Shown here: piece by piece, positions 20,927-34,210 of the stretch | How the letters are laid out: every line of letters begins with the position of its first letter | Position numbering within the stretch: the stretch's first letter is position 1 | Assembly: GCA_030674155.1 (NCBI GenBank) | Contig: CM060326.1 | Span: forward strand, 32,564,487-32,628,486 | DNA length: 64,000 bases | Direction: 5' to 3' | Source: Stramonita haemastoma | Lineage: Eukaryota; Mollusca; Gastropoda; Neogastropoda; Muricidae | Position numbers and translations under genes: made by a program | Notes under the pieces: model-generated | Database searches by the model: none | Told to the model about the DNA's origin: nothing | What the model saw: the letters and a program-made list of their open reading frames with translations, nothing else

Positions 20927-21100
20927 TCTAGTCTCATCTGAAAGTTTTTAGGGGAAAGGACTCGCTGCTACCACTTAGTGATGTTAACTCCGGGATAAAA
21001 ATAACCATTTCAATGTGAGAAGCGGCGACTAAAAGGACATCTCAGATGATACTCAAATCACGAGTCCTATGCTCCAATCACTTGATTCTTCTGCCTTCAA
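20927..21100 (-). mobile_element. Old, diverged SINE family A-like copy
   Basis: AGTCTCATCTGAAAGTTTTT, then TAGGGGAAAGGACTC and GATGTTAACTCCGGGATAAA follow the order of the family A body in reverse (central block, CTCC(C/A)C segment, GAGTTAACATC, GGGATTTTTCTCC). Beyond about 21010 it no longer matches. Divergence is clearly higher than in other copies. Confidence 0.6.
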
Positions 21101-21526
21101 CAATCAATACATTCAACTCATCGGGATGGGGTTTAGTGCAGATCAAAATTGATACCCTCGAACGGTTAGAACAAATCATACAAACTAACCAATATATATT
21201 GAAATAAACAGAAAGTTACATCACGATTTTTTATTGGGGAAGGGGGGGGGGTTTCTCTCTCCAATACTTTGTTTTGTCAATGTGCATTAATTTTGATGAA
21301 ACTGAAAGTCGAAAAACGGCCTGAGAATAAATATGTCCAAGATTATTTTGACAGTGGTCAGTTATGATTTGTGTAGTTTAAAGTTGTGTGTTGTTGTTGT
21401 TGTCGTCGTGGTCGTTGTCGTGGTCGTTGTCGTCGTCGTACAGCGCGAAGGAGGGAAGACCTCGCATCGACACCAGCAAAACGCATGATCAAGTCAAAGT
21501 GGAGGATAATGTGCGTGCATTTTAGA

Positions 21527-21990
21527 ATACTCTCCCTGGCCCACCCACCAAAAATGCCCAAGAACGGCAATGTCGTGCTCATGGACGATGGACGGATCCC
21601 TAAAGACCTCCTCTATGGAGAACTTGAGCAGGAGAAACGTCCCATAGACAGACCGCAGCTGCAATTCAAAGACGTGTGCAAGAGGGGCTTAAAAGCCCTG
21701 AACATCAACCAGAACAACTAGGAAGCAACAGCCCTCGAACGCTGGAAACAGACTGAACAGAAGGGTCTCTCCGAGTTCGAAGAGACACTTGCTCAGCAGC
21801 AAGAGGCAAAGAGAACGAGAGGAAAGGCTGCAGACCAGGCAGATAGACCAGCATCAAACTTCATCTGTGCCCTCTGTCACACGGACTGTCATTCTCGTGT
21901 CGGACTAGCAAGCCACAACCGACGCTGTACCAGAATAAACACCTAGAGGGCAACTCCATAGTCTTCCGAGAATGAAGGCTGCCTGTGTTG
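21527..21990 (+). pseudogene. Non-LTR retrotransposon, C-terminal end of ORF2 (broken)
   Basis: Translation gives IPKDLLYGELEQEKRP, then RPQLQFKDVCKRGLKALNIN, a TAG at 21719-21721 where the family usually has a Trp-containing linker, and after it, in the same frame, FICALCHTDCHSRVGLASHN with a CxxC…H…C zinc-knuckle-like ending before TAG. This order is the typical tail of LINE reverse transcriptase polyproteins in invertebrates. The reverse transcriptase domain itself is absent, so this is a 5'-truncated dead copy. A triplet GTC/GTT stretch lies upstream (21388-21440). Confidence 0.75.
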
Positions 21991-22549
21991 TTTTTGTTGT
22001 TGAGCATTACCCAGCTAAACACCCTGAGGGTTACCCCATTAACGAGGCAAGTGACTGTCTCACCCATCCCATCGAGATTCATTGAAACTGTAGATAACCG
22101 AGACTGCATGTAAACGGTGCATACAAAGGTTGTGCGTGTGGCAATTTTCAAATTAATTTGTCTTCCTGTACACGCAGCCATGTTCTGACTGCTATTTATA
22201 CTATGAATGACTCAAGACAACTGTTACGCTAGAGTTGAGTATACGACAGATTAAAATTAAGACGATTCCCACATTTAAAAAAAAAAAATTCAAATCGTAA
22301 GCAGTACAGCGACATTTTGAAAAACATAGGCCTCGGCACTGTCTTTAATATGTTACTGACACAAAGTTTCTTTCCAATACCCGATAAGGACAGTTGTTCC
22401 AGCTAGAGACACCACAACCGTTTAAGCGAAGGGGCGTGAGGTTTTATCTGGTGCCAGCCTCACATTAGACCTCTGGGAGAAAGCTCTGCGAGAAACAAGA
22501 CAATGATAAGGGAAACTGAGACATCTTCTCACGACAGGAAAGTAATTAT

Positions 22550-22550
<1 letters not shown>

Positions 22551-22594
<44 letters not shown>

Positions 22595-22606
22595 CGCTCG
22601 CTCGTG

Positions 22607-22671
<65 letters not shown>
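22551..22671. repeat. (CT)n then (GT)n compound microsatellite
   Basis: About 20 CT units, three CTCG units, then about 30 GT units. A minus-strand SINE tail follows from about 22690. Confidence 0.95.
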
Positions 22672-22674
<3 letters not shown>

Positions 22675-22689
22675 ATTCTTTTATTTTCA

Positions 22690-22862
22690 TTCCATTTTAT
22701 TCTTTTATTTCGAGGATACTGGAATAAGTATTCATGTTCTTTTTTACATCCTGTCCCCGTGTGTATGTACTTTTGAGAATTTTGCTATCCCTTCCCACCG
22801 GCACACAGAAAAAGCACTCATGTGCTTTTTTTTACATCTAGTACCCGCCCTTATCAGTGATA
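22690..22862 (-). mobile_element. SINE family A tail fragments (two 3' ends)
   Basis: A tail with TTATTTCGAGGATACTGGAA and TACATCCTGTCCCCGTGTG is followed by a second tail beginning AAAAAGCACTCATGTGCTTT. The second continues into CCCGCCCTTATCAGTGATAA, the alternative 3' sequence also seen at 23270, 27085 and 27210. Confidence 0.75.
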
Positions 22863-22878
22863 AAATATCATATTTTTA

Positions 22879-22879
22879 G

Positions 22880-22955
<76 letters not shown>
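22879..22955. repeat. (GA)n microsatellite
   Basis: A pure GA run between two minus-strand SINE segments. Confidence 0.97.
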
Positions 22956-22958
<3 letters not shown>

Positions 22959-22964
22959 AGTCAA

Positions 22965-23349
22965 ATTCTTCTATTTCGAGGATAATGAATAAGCACTCAT
23001 GTGCTTTTTTATTTTTTTATTACTCTTTTATATCGAGGATAATGGAATAAGCTTTCATGTGCTTTTTTACACCCAGTCCCTGTGTGTATGCAGTTTTGTA
23101 AATCTTGTCATCTGTTCCCACCGGCACACAATGATCTATTCTAACGAAAAGTGGGACAGAAAATTTAACGTGTGCGCAAGATGTTCTGCGTGCGTTCGCA
23201 CACGGGGCCTCGGTTTATAGTCTCATCCGAAGGACTTTTGAGGAGACTGCTTTTTTACATCCAGTCCCCGCCTTTATCAGGGATAACATAGGATTTTATT
23301 TTGAGATGTTCCGCTTTTCGTAAGAATAGGCCATTGTGTACCGGTGGGA

Positions 23350-23352
<3 letters not shown>
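22965..23352 (-). mobile_element. Composite of several SINE family A fragments
   Basis: It holds a 3' tail (22980-23020), a nearly complete body (23025-23240, to GTCTCATCCGAAGGACTTTT), a second alternative tail (TTTTTTACATCCAGTCCCCG at about 23252) and another body piece (GTTCCGCTTTTCGTAAGAAT, reaching 23352). The next base block is (GA)n. This is nested or recombined copies. Confidence 0.75.

Positions 23353-23434
<82 letters not shown>
23353..23434. repeat. (GA)n microsatellite
   Basis: A pure GA run that starts exactly where the SINE motif GGTGGGAAC(A)GA… would continue, followed by four CAATGA units. Confidence 0.97.
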
Positions 23435-23436
<2 letters not shown>

Positions 23437-23674
23437 ATGACAATGACAATGACAATTGTTTATTTGTGATAGGCATTGACGCCCATTCACAAGGGGACAG
23501 CGGGATGGGGACTGGGCACAAAACATAGAATCAATGAAAAGCATAACTAACAACAACCCAAACGGTCCTCATGACATGGTTTCCATATCATTGTTCTAAA
23601 CAGATCTACCGTCATTCATCGGATCACTTTTTTCATGTAGTTAAATCTGCCTGGAAATGTACATCGTACATTAA

Positions 23675-24718
23675 TTAAGAAACATCTTTGTAAACGTTTC
23701 TTTTCCGCACAGCAGTAGTGTTAGCAGCGCACTGTCTCATGTCACGCATTATGGAGCGGAAATCTTCAGCTGTCTCTGTCAATTGGTCTAATCTTTCTAA
23801 TATATCTGCTATTGTTACAGTCTCTTGCATTTCGTCTTCCATATATTCCGCACACTCTGCTCCTGTTACACTCTCTGCACACTCTTCCTCACTCTCACAT
23901 GCTGCACACTCTTCCCCACTCTCACTCTCTTCCTCTCTGTTATTTTCTGCACGCTCTTCCTGTCTACTATTTTCTGCATGCATCTCATCACTATCCTTCT
24001 GTGCACGCTTTTCTTGATCTTCCACAACCTCAACCGACCTTTCGCCAACAGCCACAACAGCCACGTCATTCACATTACCATGGACACAGCTTTTGATTCC
24101 ATTTATAAAACTGCAGCCACACTCTCTTGCCACACTCACAATCTCCCCACACAACCCATCTCCCGCATTTTTGTCGTAGGAAATTGTCACTGTCTGTCTG
24201 TCTGTGTCAGTCTGTACCATGTCAATACATTGTTCATCTTTACTGTAGCTTGAAGGGGGAGGGCACTGAATATCATACATAAACATGTCCGTAGCAGTAT
24301 TGTTGTCGTCAGAATGTTTTTTGGTATAGCACAAACTAGGTGGTGTAGGTAAAAACAAACCCGAGGGGGAAGACACTTGTTCAGTCACTTTCTTTTCGTT
24401 GTTTGCTCTGTAGGTTTCTGCTCTCCTTCGGTCTCTGCTCACCTGGGACGGACACTTTTTCCGGTACATTGCATTTTGCACTGGAGCAACAGGGGAATGG
24501 CTGGCAGTGTTATGTGTCAGACGAATCACAACAACAGTTTGCTGTTCCTGCCCATGCACTTTGAAGGAAGAAACTGTTTGTTCATGCAACACTGCATTCA
24601 GCATGCACTCTAATGGCACTGGGAGACCCACAACTGGCATTTTGAATAGGAATAATTGAAGAAAAGGAAAAACTTTACTCACAGCTGGAGAGAACACGTC
24701 TTGCTGGCAGCCAAGCAA
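23675..24718 (-). CDS. Uncharacterised 347-residue protein, intronless frame
   Basis: I do not recognise this family. The frame is open and not low complexity. The first ATG is at 24718, but the second (Met27, 24638-24640) has A at -3 and begins MPVVGLPVPLECML. The sequence between them contains GTGAGTAAAG, a good splice-donor match, so the first 26 codons may be untranslated. Residues 27-70 form a compact hydrophobic part (EQTVSSFKVHGQEQQTVVVI). Residues 85-110 are basic (YRKKCPSQVSRDRRRAETYR), possibly nucleic-acid binding. A motif GLFLPTPPSLCY follows at 120-131. Cys-containing residues 190-212 precede a Glu/Cys-rich acidic stretch (about 236-298), and a short predicted amphipathic helix (ILERLDQLTETAEDF) ends the protein. 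It sits between two (GA)n tracts. It could be a host gene or a mobile-element accessory ORF. Confidence 0.6.
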   Translation of the reverse strand: MLGCQQDVFSPAVSKVFPFLQLFLFKMPVVGLPVPLECMLNAVLHEQTVSSFKVHGQEQQTVVVIRLTHNTASHSPVAPVQNAMYRKKCPSQVSRDRRRAETYRANNEKKVTEQVSSPSGLFLPTPPSLCYTKKHSDDNNTATDMFMYDIQCPPPSSYSKDEQCIDMVQTDTDRQTVTISYDKNAGDGLCGEIVSVARECGCSFINGIKSCVHGNVNDVAVVAVGERSVEVVEDQEKRAQKDSDEMHAENSRQEERAENNREEESESGEECAACESEEECAESVTGAECAEYMEDEMQETVTIADILERLDQLTETAEDFRSIMRDMRQCAANTTAVRKRNVYKDVS

Positions 24719-24729
24719 GGGAAGCCACT

Positions 24730-24834
<105 letters not shown>

Positions 24835-24841
24835 TTTATTT

Positions 24842-25182
24842 TTATTCTTTTATATCAAGGATAATGGGATAAGCTCTCGTGTGCTTTTTTTCATCCAGTC
24901 CCCGTGTGTATGCAGTTGTGTAAATATTGTCATCCGTTCCCACCGGTACACAATGGCCTATTCTTACGAAAAGCGGAACATGATTTAACGTGTGCGCGCA
25001 AGATGTTCTGCGTGCGTTCGCACACAGGGCCTCGGTTTACAGTCCCATTCTAAAGACTTTGGGGAGAGTGGAGTCAGCACTGATGTTAACTCCAGGGGAA
25101 AAATCCCCTCCAACGGGAATCGAACTCGGGTCATCAAATTGCCAGCGCAGTGTTTCTGACCACTAGGCTATCCCGTCCCCTC
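24842..25182 (-). mobile_element. SINE family A, full-length copy
   Basis: Minus-strand A box TAGCCTAGTGG (complement at 25160-25170) and B box AGTTCGATTCC (25116-25126). All body segments and the 3' tail are present; the hairpin has one mismatch (AAGCTC/GTGCTT). It is preceded by GGGACGGGA at the 5' end. Useful as a family reference. Confidence 0.93.
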
Positions 25183-25262
25183 AACAAATCAAAATTTTTT
25201 ATAAAAAAAAAAGACAAAAAGAGAAAGCCAAAACAAAACAAAACAAAACAAAAATACCATCA

Positions 25263-25400
<138 letters not shown>

Positions 25401-25404
25401 AGGG

Positions 25405-25872
<468 letters not shown>

Positions 25873-25889
25873 ATCAATTCATTGGTTAA

Positions 25890-25985
25890 TTAGTTAAGAA
25901 AGTAATCATCTTTATTTTTCAAAGGTAACAGAGTAAGTATTTACATACTTTTTTTTAAAAATCCAGCCCCTGCCCTGATTAGGAA
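25890..25985 (-). mobile_element. Variant SINE/LINE 3' tail with hairpin AAGTAT/ATACTT
   Basis: On the plus strand ATCTTTATTTTTCAAAGGTA leads to AAGTAT-TTAC-ATACTT (25935-25950), then ATCCAGCCCCTGCCCTGATT. The layout equals the family A tail but the stem bases differ while pairing is kept. Confidence 0.65.
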
Positions 25986-26432
25986 GTAGCGAAACAAAAC
26001 AAAAAAAAAGAAAAACACACAAAAAAACACAAAAAAGACCTCAACAAATCAAAAAAATTTTAAAAGATAAAAACAGAAAGCGAAAACAAAACAAAACAAA
26101 AACAAAATCACCATCACCAAGAATAGAAGTACAACTATGATTTTTAAAAAAGAGAGATAGATAAACATACAACAAATGCATAATCCCCACTGGGTACATT
26201 GATACTTATCTACATAAAAGAGATAGACATGTATTCATCAAACAAATAATCCCTAACTGACCCGAACATTCATGTCAAGAGATACACTGGTTATAATCTA
26301 TATCAAATAGATTAAAATTGAGAGGAGACAACATAGAGGAGAGCAGCCGGAAAAAAGATGTATTATATTAAAACATGTTGACAAATCTTTCTTACTTTAA
26401 GACAATGTTATGAAGAAACGGAGAAAAAACTA
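25986..26432. other. A-rich intergenic stretch, no gene seen
   Basis: A-rich sequence with many AAAC units. No coding signal or recognised repeat family. Confidence 0.6.
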
Positions 26433-26433
26433 A

Positions 26434-27016
<583 letters not shown>

Positions 27017-27021
27017 GGGCA

Positions 27022-27238
27022 AGGCAAATTCTTTTATTCGAGGATAATAGATAAGCACACATGTGCTTTTTTACATCCAGTCCCCGCCCTTTTCAGGGAT
27101 AACATCAAAATAAAAGATAAAAGAGAGAGAGAGAGACAAGGCAAGGCAAGGCAAGGCAAAGTCTTTTATTCGAGGATAATAGATAAGCACTCATGTGCTT
27201 TTTTACATCCAGTCCCCGCCCTTTTCAGGGATACATCA
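27022..27238 (-). mobile_element. Two alternative-type SINE tails in tandem
   Basis: Two near-identical ~80-base 3' ends (27028-27110 and 27162-27235). Each has TTTTATTCGAGGATAATAGA, a perfect AAGCAC/GTGCTT hairpin and CAGTCCCCGCCCTTTTCAGG. Their tail units are GGCAA/AAGGC pentamers (27138-27160) rather than TTTGA. Confidence 0.85.
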
Positions 27239-27312
27239 AGTTAAAAATATACTAAACAATAAGACTTTACGCAGTACCAAACAACACACAAGAATAAAGG
27301 ACACTAATATGT

Positions 27313-27407
<95 letters not shown>

Positions 27408-27488
27408 AGAGGAGAGAGAGGAGGGTAGGGGGGGGAGAGAGAGGAGGAGGGAGGGAGGGAGAGAGAGAGAGAGGGAGAGAGAGAGAGA

Positions 27489-27565
<77 letters not shown>
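27313..27565. repeat. (GA)n with GGA/AGG interruptions
   Basis: The last and most degenerate array of the 22.5-27.6 kb GA cluster, with G-rich breaks near 27420-27465. Confidence 0.95.
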
Positions 27566-27569
27566 TCTT

Positions 27570-30500
27570 TTTCTCCAAGCAACGAAAAGTAGCCTAAACG
27601 ATTTGTTGATTATGAACAGCTGCCGTGAACATGGCTGGAGGTTGATGAAAACCACAAAATATATCTATGCGCACAACTTCCTCTTTTCGTTAATTCGGTT
27701 TTTCGATTCAATTTTGCAAAATTTTACTATTGTTATATCTAATATACTATGTTGGTTTTGATTTTTTGTATTAGAATTAACTATTCGCTGAATTAGTCAC
27801 TAAAAGAAAAACACATATGATCTATTTTCTCATGCACACGAATACCATTGTTTTTGGTTGGTACAAGGCTGGTAATCCATACACACTGATTTCTGCTTGT
27901 CAACGTTTGTGATCCCTAGTTTCACAGTTCTTACAATTTCCTGCAACTGTATTTGAGCGATCTTTGTCGACGAAATTGGTAAAGAAATGTTAGTTGAATA
28001 TATTTGTTCGTGCATGGTCAATTTTGTACTGTCGTTGAATAAATGTCTGATTCTGATTGCCTAAAAAAATGTGTCCTTCACCGTTCACGCCAACACCAAC
28101 GTGACAAATTATAGATCTGGATAATTATAACGGAATAGTACTGACTGTTGAATCGATTACAACATTTAAAAACTATACTATTGAATGATAGTTGCAGATC
28201 TGTTGATTATTACCTTTTAGAAACTAAGATTGAGTGAACGGCTTTTTATGTATGTTGATCAGCACACCACTGCTGATCAGTGCTGATACTTCGTTGTAAG
28301 AACTAGCCGTCACATCGTGCGATATGTTTGTGATGTTCATTCCACCAAATTACAAGTTCTTGTAAACTCCAACACCAAGAACCTACAGTATCATGAACAG
28401 CATTTGTTTAGACAAGTTTATAAAACAAGAAATATCCACAATTTTAAGGCATTAACTGCTTGAAGATAACACAGGTCCATGGAAGTGGCTAGGAATCTGT
28501 TTCCATGGCACTGGCAGTGTTATAGATTCAGGCGCAAGCTCAGTGTTGGCATGGAGTTTTACTTTAGTTTTAGAGTTGGTCTTTGGCATTGTGGTTGCCC
28601 TGAGTTTGTGGGGTCAGTCAAGATATGCAATTAACAATGATTGTGCAAGCTGTTGAGTTGGTTGTGATCTTGTTCATTTATTATAATTATACCAGTGACA
28701 AGACTTTTTCAGTTTTGTAACTGGATACATATATTTTTTTAATCTGTGGTGTTCAGTTTTCATGGTCATTTTCCTCATTAAAACTAAGAGTACCTTTTCA
28801 ATCATTTCATGTTTTAGGCAATGCTCATGAATTGAATATCAAAAATTATAATTTAATTAACTTTATATTATATGCTTTTTATTCATATGGAATACTATTT
28901 TCAGATCAGCAGACATCAAGTATAACAGTTAACACTCAACAGAAATTCAAGAATTATTACTAGTAGTAGTACTACATTGCTGTATTGAATTTATCAAATT
29001 ATCGCAATCTGAATCCATCACCGGCATCAGTCTGAATCTCACTGTATCATTATTATAATGATTCAGTATATCATGGTTCAGTAATTATGTGTATGAATCT
29101 GTGGGCTAGTGTTTTTGTGTACCCTGTTTTATTTTTTAATTTGTATAGTTGCACAGTTTTAATGTGACATGTAGAAATACTATGACTGTATGAGGTGACA
29201 TCCCTGATAATATGCAAATACATTTAATAGTAATATGCCTCTGTGAAAGTGTGATTGGCAGGGCTATAAGTATGAACAACAGGATTGGGTTGGATTACAT
29301 ATTAGTGAATTGTGCTTACTTGCAATAATAATAAATTACATTATTCAACTTATTGTGTTGAACTTGAAAACCTTCATTATTGAAAACAATTTGTTCTTAA
29401 AAATGTTGTATTATGCTGTGTTCAGTCAAGCTTTCTTTATTTTCTTATCACTATCACACAAGCTGCCCTTTCATACATAACTTAGTTTTTAACAACATTG
29501 TGACATGAAACTGAAAGAAAAAGAATCAAATCGAAAATTTTGAAATGCAAGCTAAATGACTGCTGCGTATGCATACACATACATGTACATTGCCAATATA
29601 ATACTACTACTGGCAACAGAAAGGATACACCATCATACAGTATACTGTATGTGAGTGTACACATTTTTTTTTTTTAGTGATAAGCCTTTTTTGTTATGTA
29701 TAAAATGCATGATATTAAGTACTGTACTAGTGGTTTGATTTTAACCATGCCATTGCCTGGTTAAAATTGAAATTCCATTCACCCTGTCAAAATGTATAAC
29801 CTCTATAAGTGTGTGAGTGTGTGTGTGCGTGTTGTGTGCGCGTGCGCGCGGTGTGTGCTTTCAAATTTGCTAGGATTATTTATTGTCATTGGTTGTTTGT
29901 TGTGAGGGTCGAGTGCAAGCGCTTTGATTTGTTTTTACAAGATATAGCGCTATATAAATTCCATGTATTAGTGTTATTATTATTATTATTATTATTATTG
30001 CCTTAGAGTCCAGGCTAGTATTAATGAGTAATATTAGTCTATAAAACTTTAAAAGTATAATGATGAGTTATAGCATCAATGATCACTCAGTAAATGAATT
30101 TATAAGTGAGTATCCCTATGGTTTGGACCTTTGAGAGCAAATGTTCCATTACAGAAACCAGTGATTTGATTGTCAGTTATTCAACTTATTGTACAATGTA
30201 TAATTTGTGATGGGTGGTAATTAGATTACCTCCCATGCGATCAGAGTGATGTCACAGCAATGATGGGACACACCAGCGAATTGCACGATGCTCTGTTTCA
30301 TTGGGTGGTGGTTGAAATCCCACCATTGCATAAATTTTGCCCACATATAAATTATGTAGAATTTATGCAGCCTCTGTTTACAGGCCTTATCCTCAATGCC
30401 TGGCCTTGCTGTCATATCCGAGAAGTTGTGCAGAGTTGTGGCAGACCAAATATCTCCTCTCTGTTAACAAGTTAAGGAAACTGACAAAGTAAAACCAGCT

Positions 30501-31756
30501 GAAAATAGTCATCACTGACATTTGGTGCTATGATGCAACTTGTCGGTGTCGAACTGGCTTCTCTGCAACTTCAGACCTTAGACATGTGTACTTTTAATCA
30601 TGTCATGATGTATGGATTTTCAGGAGGAACACCCTCCCTCCCCCCCCCCCCCCCCCCCAAACACACACACACCACTTTCTTTTTCATCATCATTTTTAAA
30701 GCCTCCCTGTTTTGAAGCTTCACAGTGAAATACATAACTGGTAGAGCTAAATTTGTGATTTACAATTCAGATGAGAGGATAAGCTGGTGGGGATTTTATT
30801 TCCAAATAGCAATGTTAGGAAAGAATTCCCTTTCAGCTATGATAACCCATCTCCCTTTCAGTTTCTCCATCATCCTGCTATCAATCTGAAATTGAATTAT
30901 AACTTTGTTTTAAATATCATTAGCTTAGATTAAAGTCTCCAGGATTGACAGGTTTGTGATTTATTTTTTAAAACACAAACTTGGAAAGGGGGGGGGGGGG
31001 TGTCTACATCAGTAAAATTTATTGATGGTCTCTATTGACCACATAAGGTAAGCATTTGCCAAGCTGAGCTTCATGATTGATATAAAAATTTGCTGTTGAT
31101 GTGGTTGAGTCGGGGATGATCCTTAGAATTTAAAGTAATATTAGTTTACAACAGATTATACATTTCATTCACAACACACAGACACTGACATACTGAGACA
31201 CTACAGCCCTGAGCACTACCAAAAAGTAATCCAGATCAGTGCAAGTCTAGTGTGGATGTCTGCGTCACACTGGCCTGGCATTGATTGATCGTTTTATGCA
31301 TGTGGACTTATGGCTTTGGGATTGTGACAGAAAACATGTGTGGGTGTGGCTGTGCATGATGGCTAGGATTAGCCTCATTAAGGATAAAGAAGTGTCAGCT
31401 AAAATCAATGGCAGTGATGCTTGCCATTGGGGTTTTGCCAGAGTGCCTTTTAATTTTGAGTATTTGCGTAATTGGTATTTGTCAGGATTAAATCCACTTC
31501 ACTTTAAGTTGAACTTGAGGTATTTTTGTGCTATGACATGAAATGCACAAGTCCATAGATAGGATGATCTCTGAGTCAGTTGTGCCCTACAGTGTACATG
31601 GTACATCACAACCCATTGTCACTAATGTCAGTGTCATGTGATAGACTGTATAATGTATGATTATAAAAAATGCCACTTGTGATATTCTTTAATTCTTGTG
31701 ATGTTAGTTACACATGCGTTCAAGTTTTTTTTTTGGTTTTTTAATAGTAATTTCAA
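27570..31756. other. AT-rich stretch 5' of the phosphatase gene, no exon recognised
   Basis: About 4.2 kb with almost no SINE or microsatellite content, apart from GT (29808-29835), TTA (29972-29999), a C run (30636-30657) and a G run (30987-31001). The phosphatase coding start has an acceptor just upstream (33185), so a non-coding first exon and promoter must lie further 5', possibly here. I cannot place them. Confidence 0.5.
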
Positions 31757-32218
<462 letters not shown>

Positions 32219-32468
32219 TGTGATATAAAATATCAGTGTACTTCCTACTCCTGATACATTATGCAAGTGAGCATGCATCATGTCATTATATATAATATAT
32301 TGTATACATGTCCATGCTTGCAGAAATTTATACTCAAGTCATGCATGGTGCGTTAACACACATAACGTGTATTCATGCATAACATATAAATATATATGAT
32401 ATAAAAGTTGTGTACACATGCAAATTATATGCACGCTCATGTACATAATGTATGTGCATGTGCACGCG

Positions 32469-32544
<76 letters not shown>
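32469..32544. repeat. (CA)n microsatellite
   Basis: CG alternation, then about 34 CA units. Confidence 0.96.
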
Positions 32545-32548
<4 letters not shown>

Positions 32549-33185
32549 TTTTTATACTCTTGTGCACTGGAAACAATTCAAATAATGAAATATGTTTATC
32601 ACAGCTGTTGCATGTTTTGCAAACTGCAATCAGATCGTATAAAAGCAGACAGAATGACAGCCAAATTGTCATGAATCTACATACATGTATAAAACTGTTA
32701 AAAGGAAAAGTATATTCATTATCATACCAATTAGGGGAAGAAAAAAAAAAAGCAAAGAAAAAAACCCACCCCAAAAATCAGAATCAAAAAAAAAAAAAAA
32801 GAATCACTTGCAGAACTCTATCAACTGGTTGTATAGCGTCTGCTTGCAAGCCTTTACTTTAGTTTAAGTTTCACCCCAACCACTTTTCCTTTAACTTAGC
32901 TGTGTGTTAAAAGTGCTGCCAGATAGTGAGAATTGATCCATTATTGATTGAATTTCAATTAATTCAAAATTCCAACATGCATTTTTTTTGGGGGGTCAAC
33001 CTTCATCTCACCATATAGGATATATTGTAACAAATATTATTCATGAACAAAATACTGGTGAAAGGAAAAATTCACCGTACTACAGACTAAAAGAACACAT
33101 GATCACTATTGATCAGTACTAACTTAAGAAATTCATCCTGCCTCCTTTACTCTCTCTAGTCTCTCTCTCTCTGTCTCCTGTACAG

Positions 33186-33203
33186 CACAAGACTAGGACA
33201 AGC
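33186..33203 (+). other. 5' UTR end of phosphatase exon
   Basis: The strong acceptor (CTCTCTCTGTCTCCTGTACAG ends at 33185) is followed by 18 bases before the ATG. This implies an intron in the 5' UTR and a separate upstream first exon. Confidence 0.7.
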
Positions 33204-33306
33204 ATGGGCCAGACTCTCTCAGAACCAGTGACCACCAAAGACTCCTTCAAATGTGAAAACTCTCAGGTGAAAGTGGGCTCTTCCTGCATGCAAGGATGGA
33301 GAATCA
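33204..33306 (+). CDS. ppm-2: PP2C-family protein phosphatase, coding exon 1
   Basis: Residues 1-34, beginning MGQTLSEPVTTKDSF and ending SSCMQGWRI. The whole gene encodes a metal-dependent Ser/Thr phosphatase of about 321 residues. Coding exons are 33204-33306, 34127-34210, 36362-36427, 38105-38170, 38956-39029, 39807-39948, 41224-41307, 45518-45664 and 47120-47320. The N-terminus and motif spacing are those of the PP2C group that includes C. elegans ppm-2 (T23F11.1), distinct from PPM1A/B. Gly2 with Ser6 fits an N-myristoylation site, so membrane association is plausible. The donor GTATCC is weaker than usual. The frame joins to exon 2 in phase 1. Confidence 0.93.
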
Positions 33307-33621
33307 GTATCCTTTGGGACTGCACAGTACTGTAGGCAATGGAATTGTTGTGGTAACAACTGAAATTGTGTGTGCATGCGTGTGTGTGTGTGTGGTTGTG
33401 TGCACGCATGTGCGTGCATTACATAATTTGTGTATCAATCGTGGGAATTGTTTGAGAATGGGAGATAATGAACTCAATTAGTATTACTGGTTACTCATTA
33501 TATTTTCAAGGTTACAGTGTAGATCTAATAACACAATTCAAAGTTGCACATATTGCAATACAGTTTTACTTATTTAGCATTTTTTCATGTACACATAGGT
33601 GATAGAGTATACAAATCACCA

Positions 33622-33627
<6 letters not shown>

Positions 33628-33703
<76 letters not shown>

Positions 33704-33794
33704 GGGGACTGGATGAAAAAAAGCACAAGAGTGCTTATTCCATTATCCTCGATATAAAAGAATAAATCAAATCAAATCAAATCAAATCAAATCT

Positions 33795-33853
<59 letters not shown>

Positions 33854-33861
33854 GCACCGTG

Positions 33862-33942
<81 letters not shown>
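33628..33942. repeat. (CT)n, SINE tail fragment and (CA)n in phosphatase intron 1
   Basis: (CT)n at 33628-33701; a 3' fragment of plus-strand family A at 33702-33793 (AAGCAC/GTGCTT hairpin with loop AAGA, ATATAAAAGAATAAATC and AAATC tail units); then about 70 CA units in two blocks (33796-33848 and 33866-33942). All lie in the first coding intron, in the same sense as the gene. Confidence 0.92.
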
Positions 33943-33943
<1 letters not shown>

Positions 33944-34126
33944 AGCTTGCAACATTCACTGTTCTCGTCCACTCATGTAGTGAAGCACTTAGGTGGGCAT
34001 GTAATGTTCTGCACATTTTGAGTGGTACTTGCCATAAATTGAAGAAAAGTAGTTTTTATGCCACATGTTAAATTTGTGCGTATACATGTGTGCAAATCGT
34101 GGATTATTTTTCCTGAGCTTTGTCAG

Positions 34127-34210
34127 ATATGGAAGATGCTCATACTCATCTGTTGACACTGCCTGGAGACAAGGACACCAGTTTCTTTGGTGTGTTTGAC
34201 GGTCATGGAG
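34127..34210 (+). CDS. ppm-2: PP2C-family protein phosphatase, coding exon 2
   Basis: Residues 35-62. It contains MEDAHTH (Glu37 and Asp38 of the first metal motif) and FFGVFDGHG, where Asp59 of DGHGG is a metal ligand. Acceptor GTCAG at 34122-34126, donor GTAAGA at 34211. The final Gly codon is split with exon 3. Confidence 0.94.

Noticed and set aside
23812..24253. Plus-strand frames of 94-142 codons opposite the 347-residue protein
   Set aside because: Leu/Ser/Cys-rich shadows of the Glu/Cys-rich minus-strand frame.
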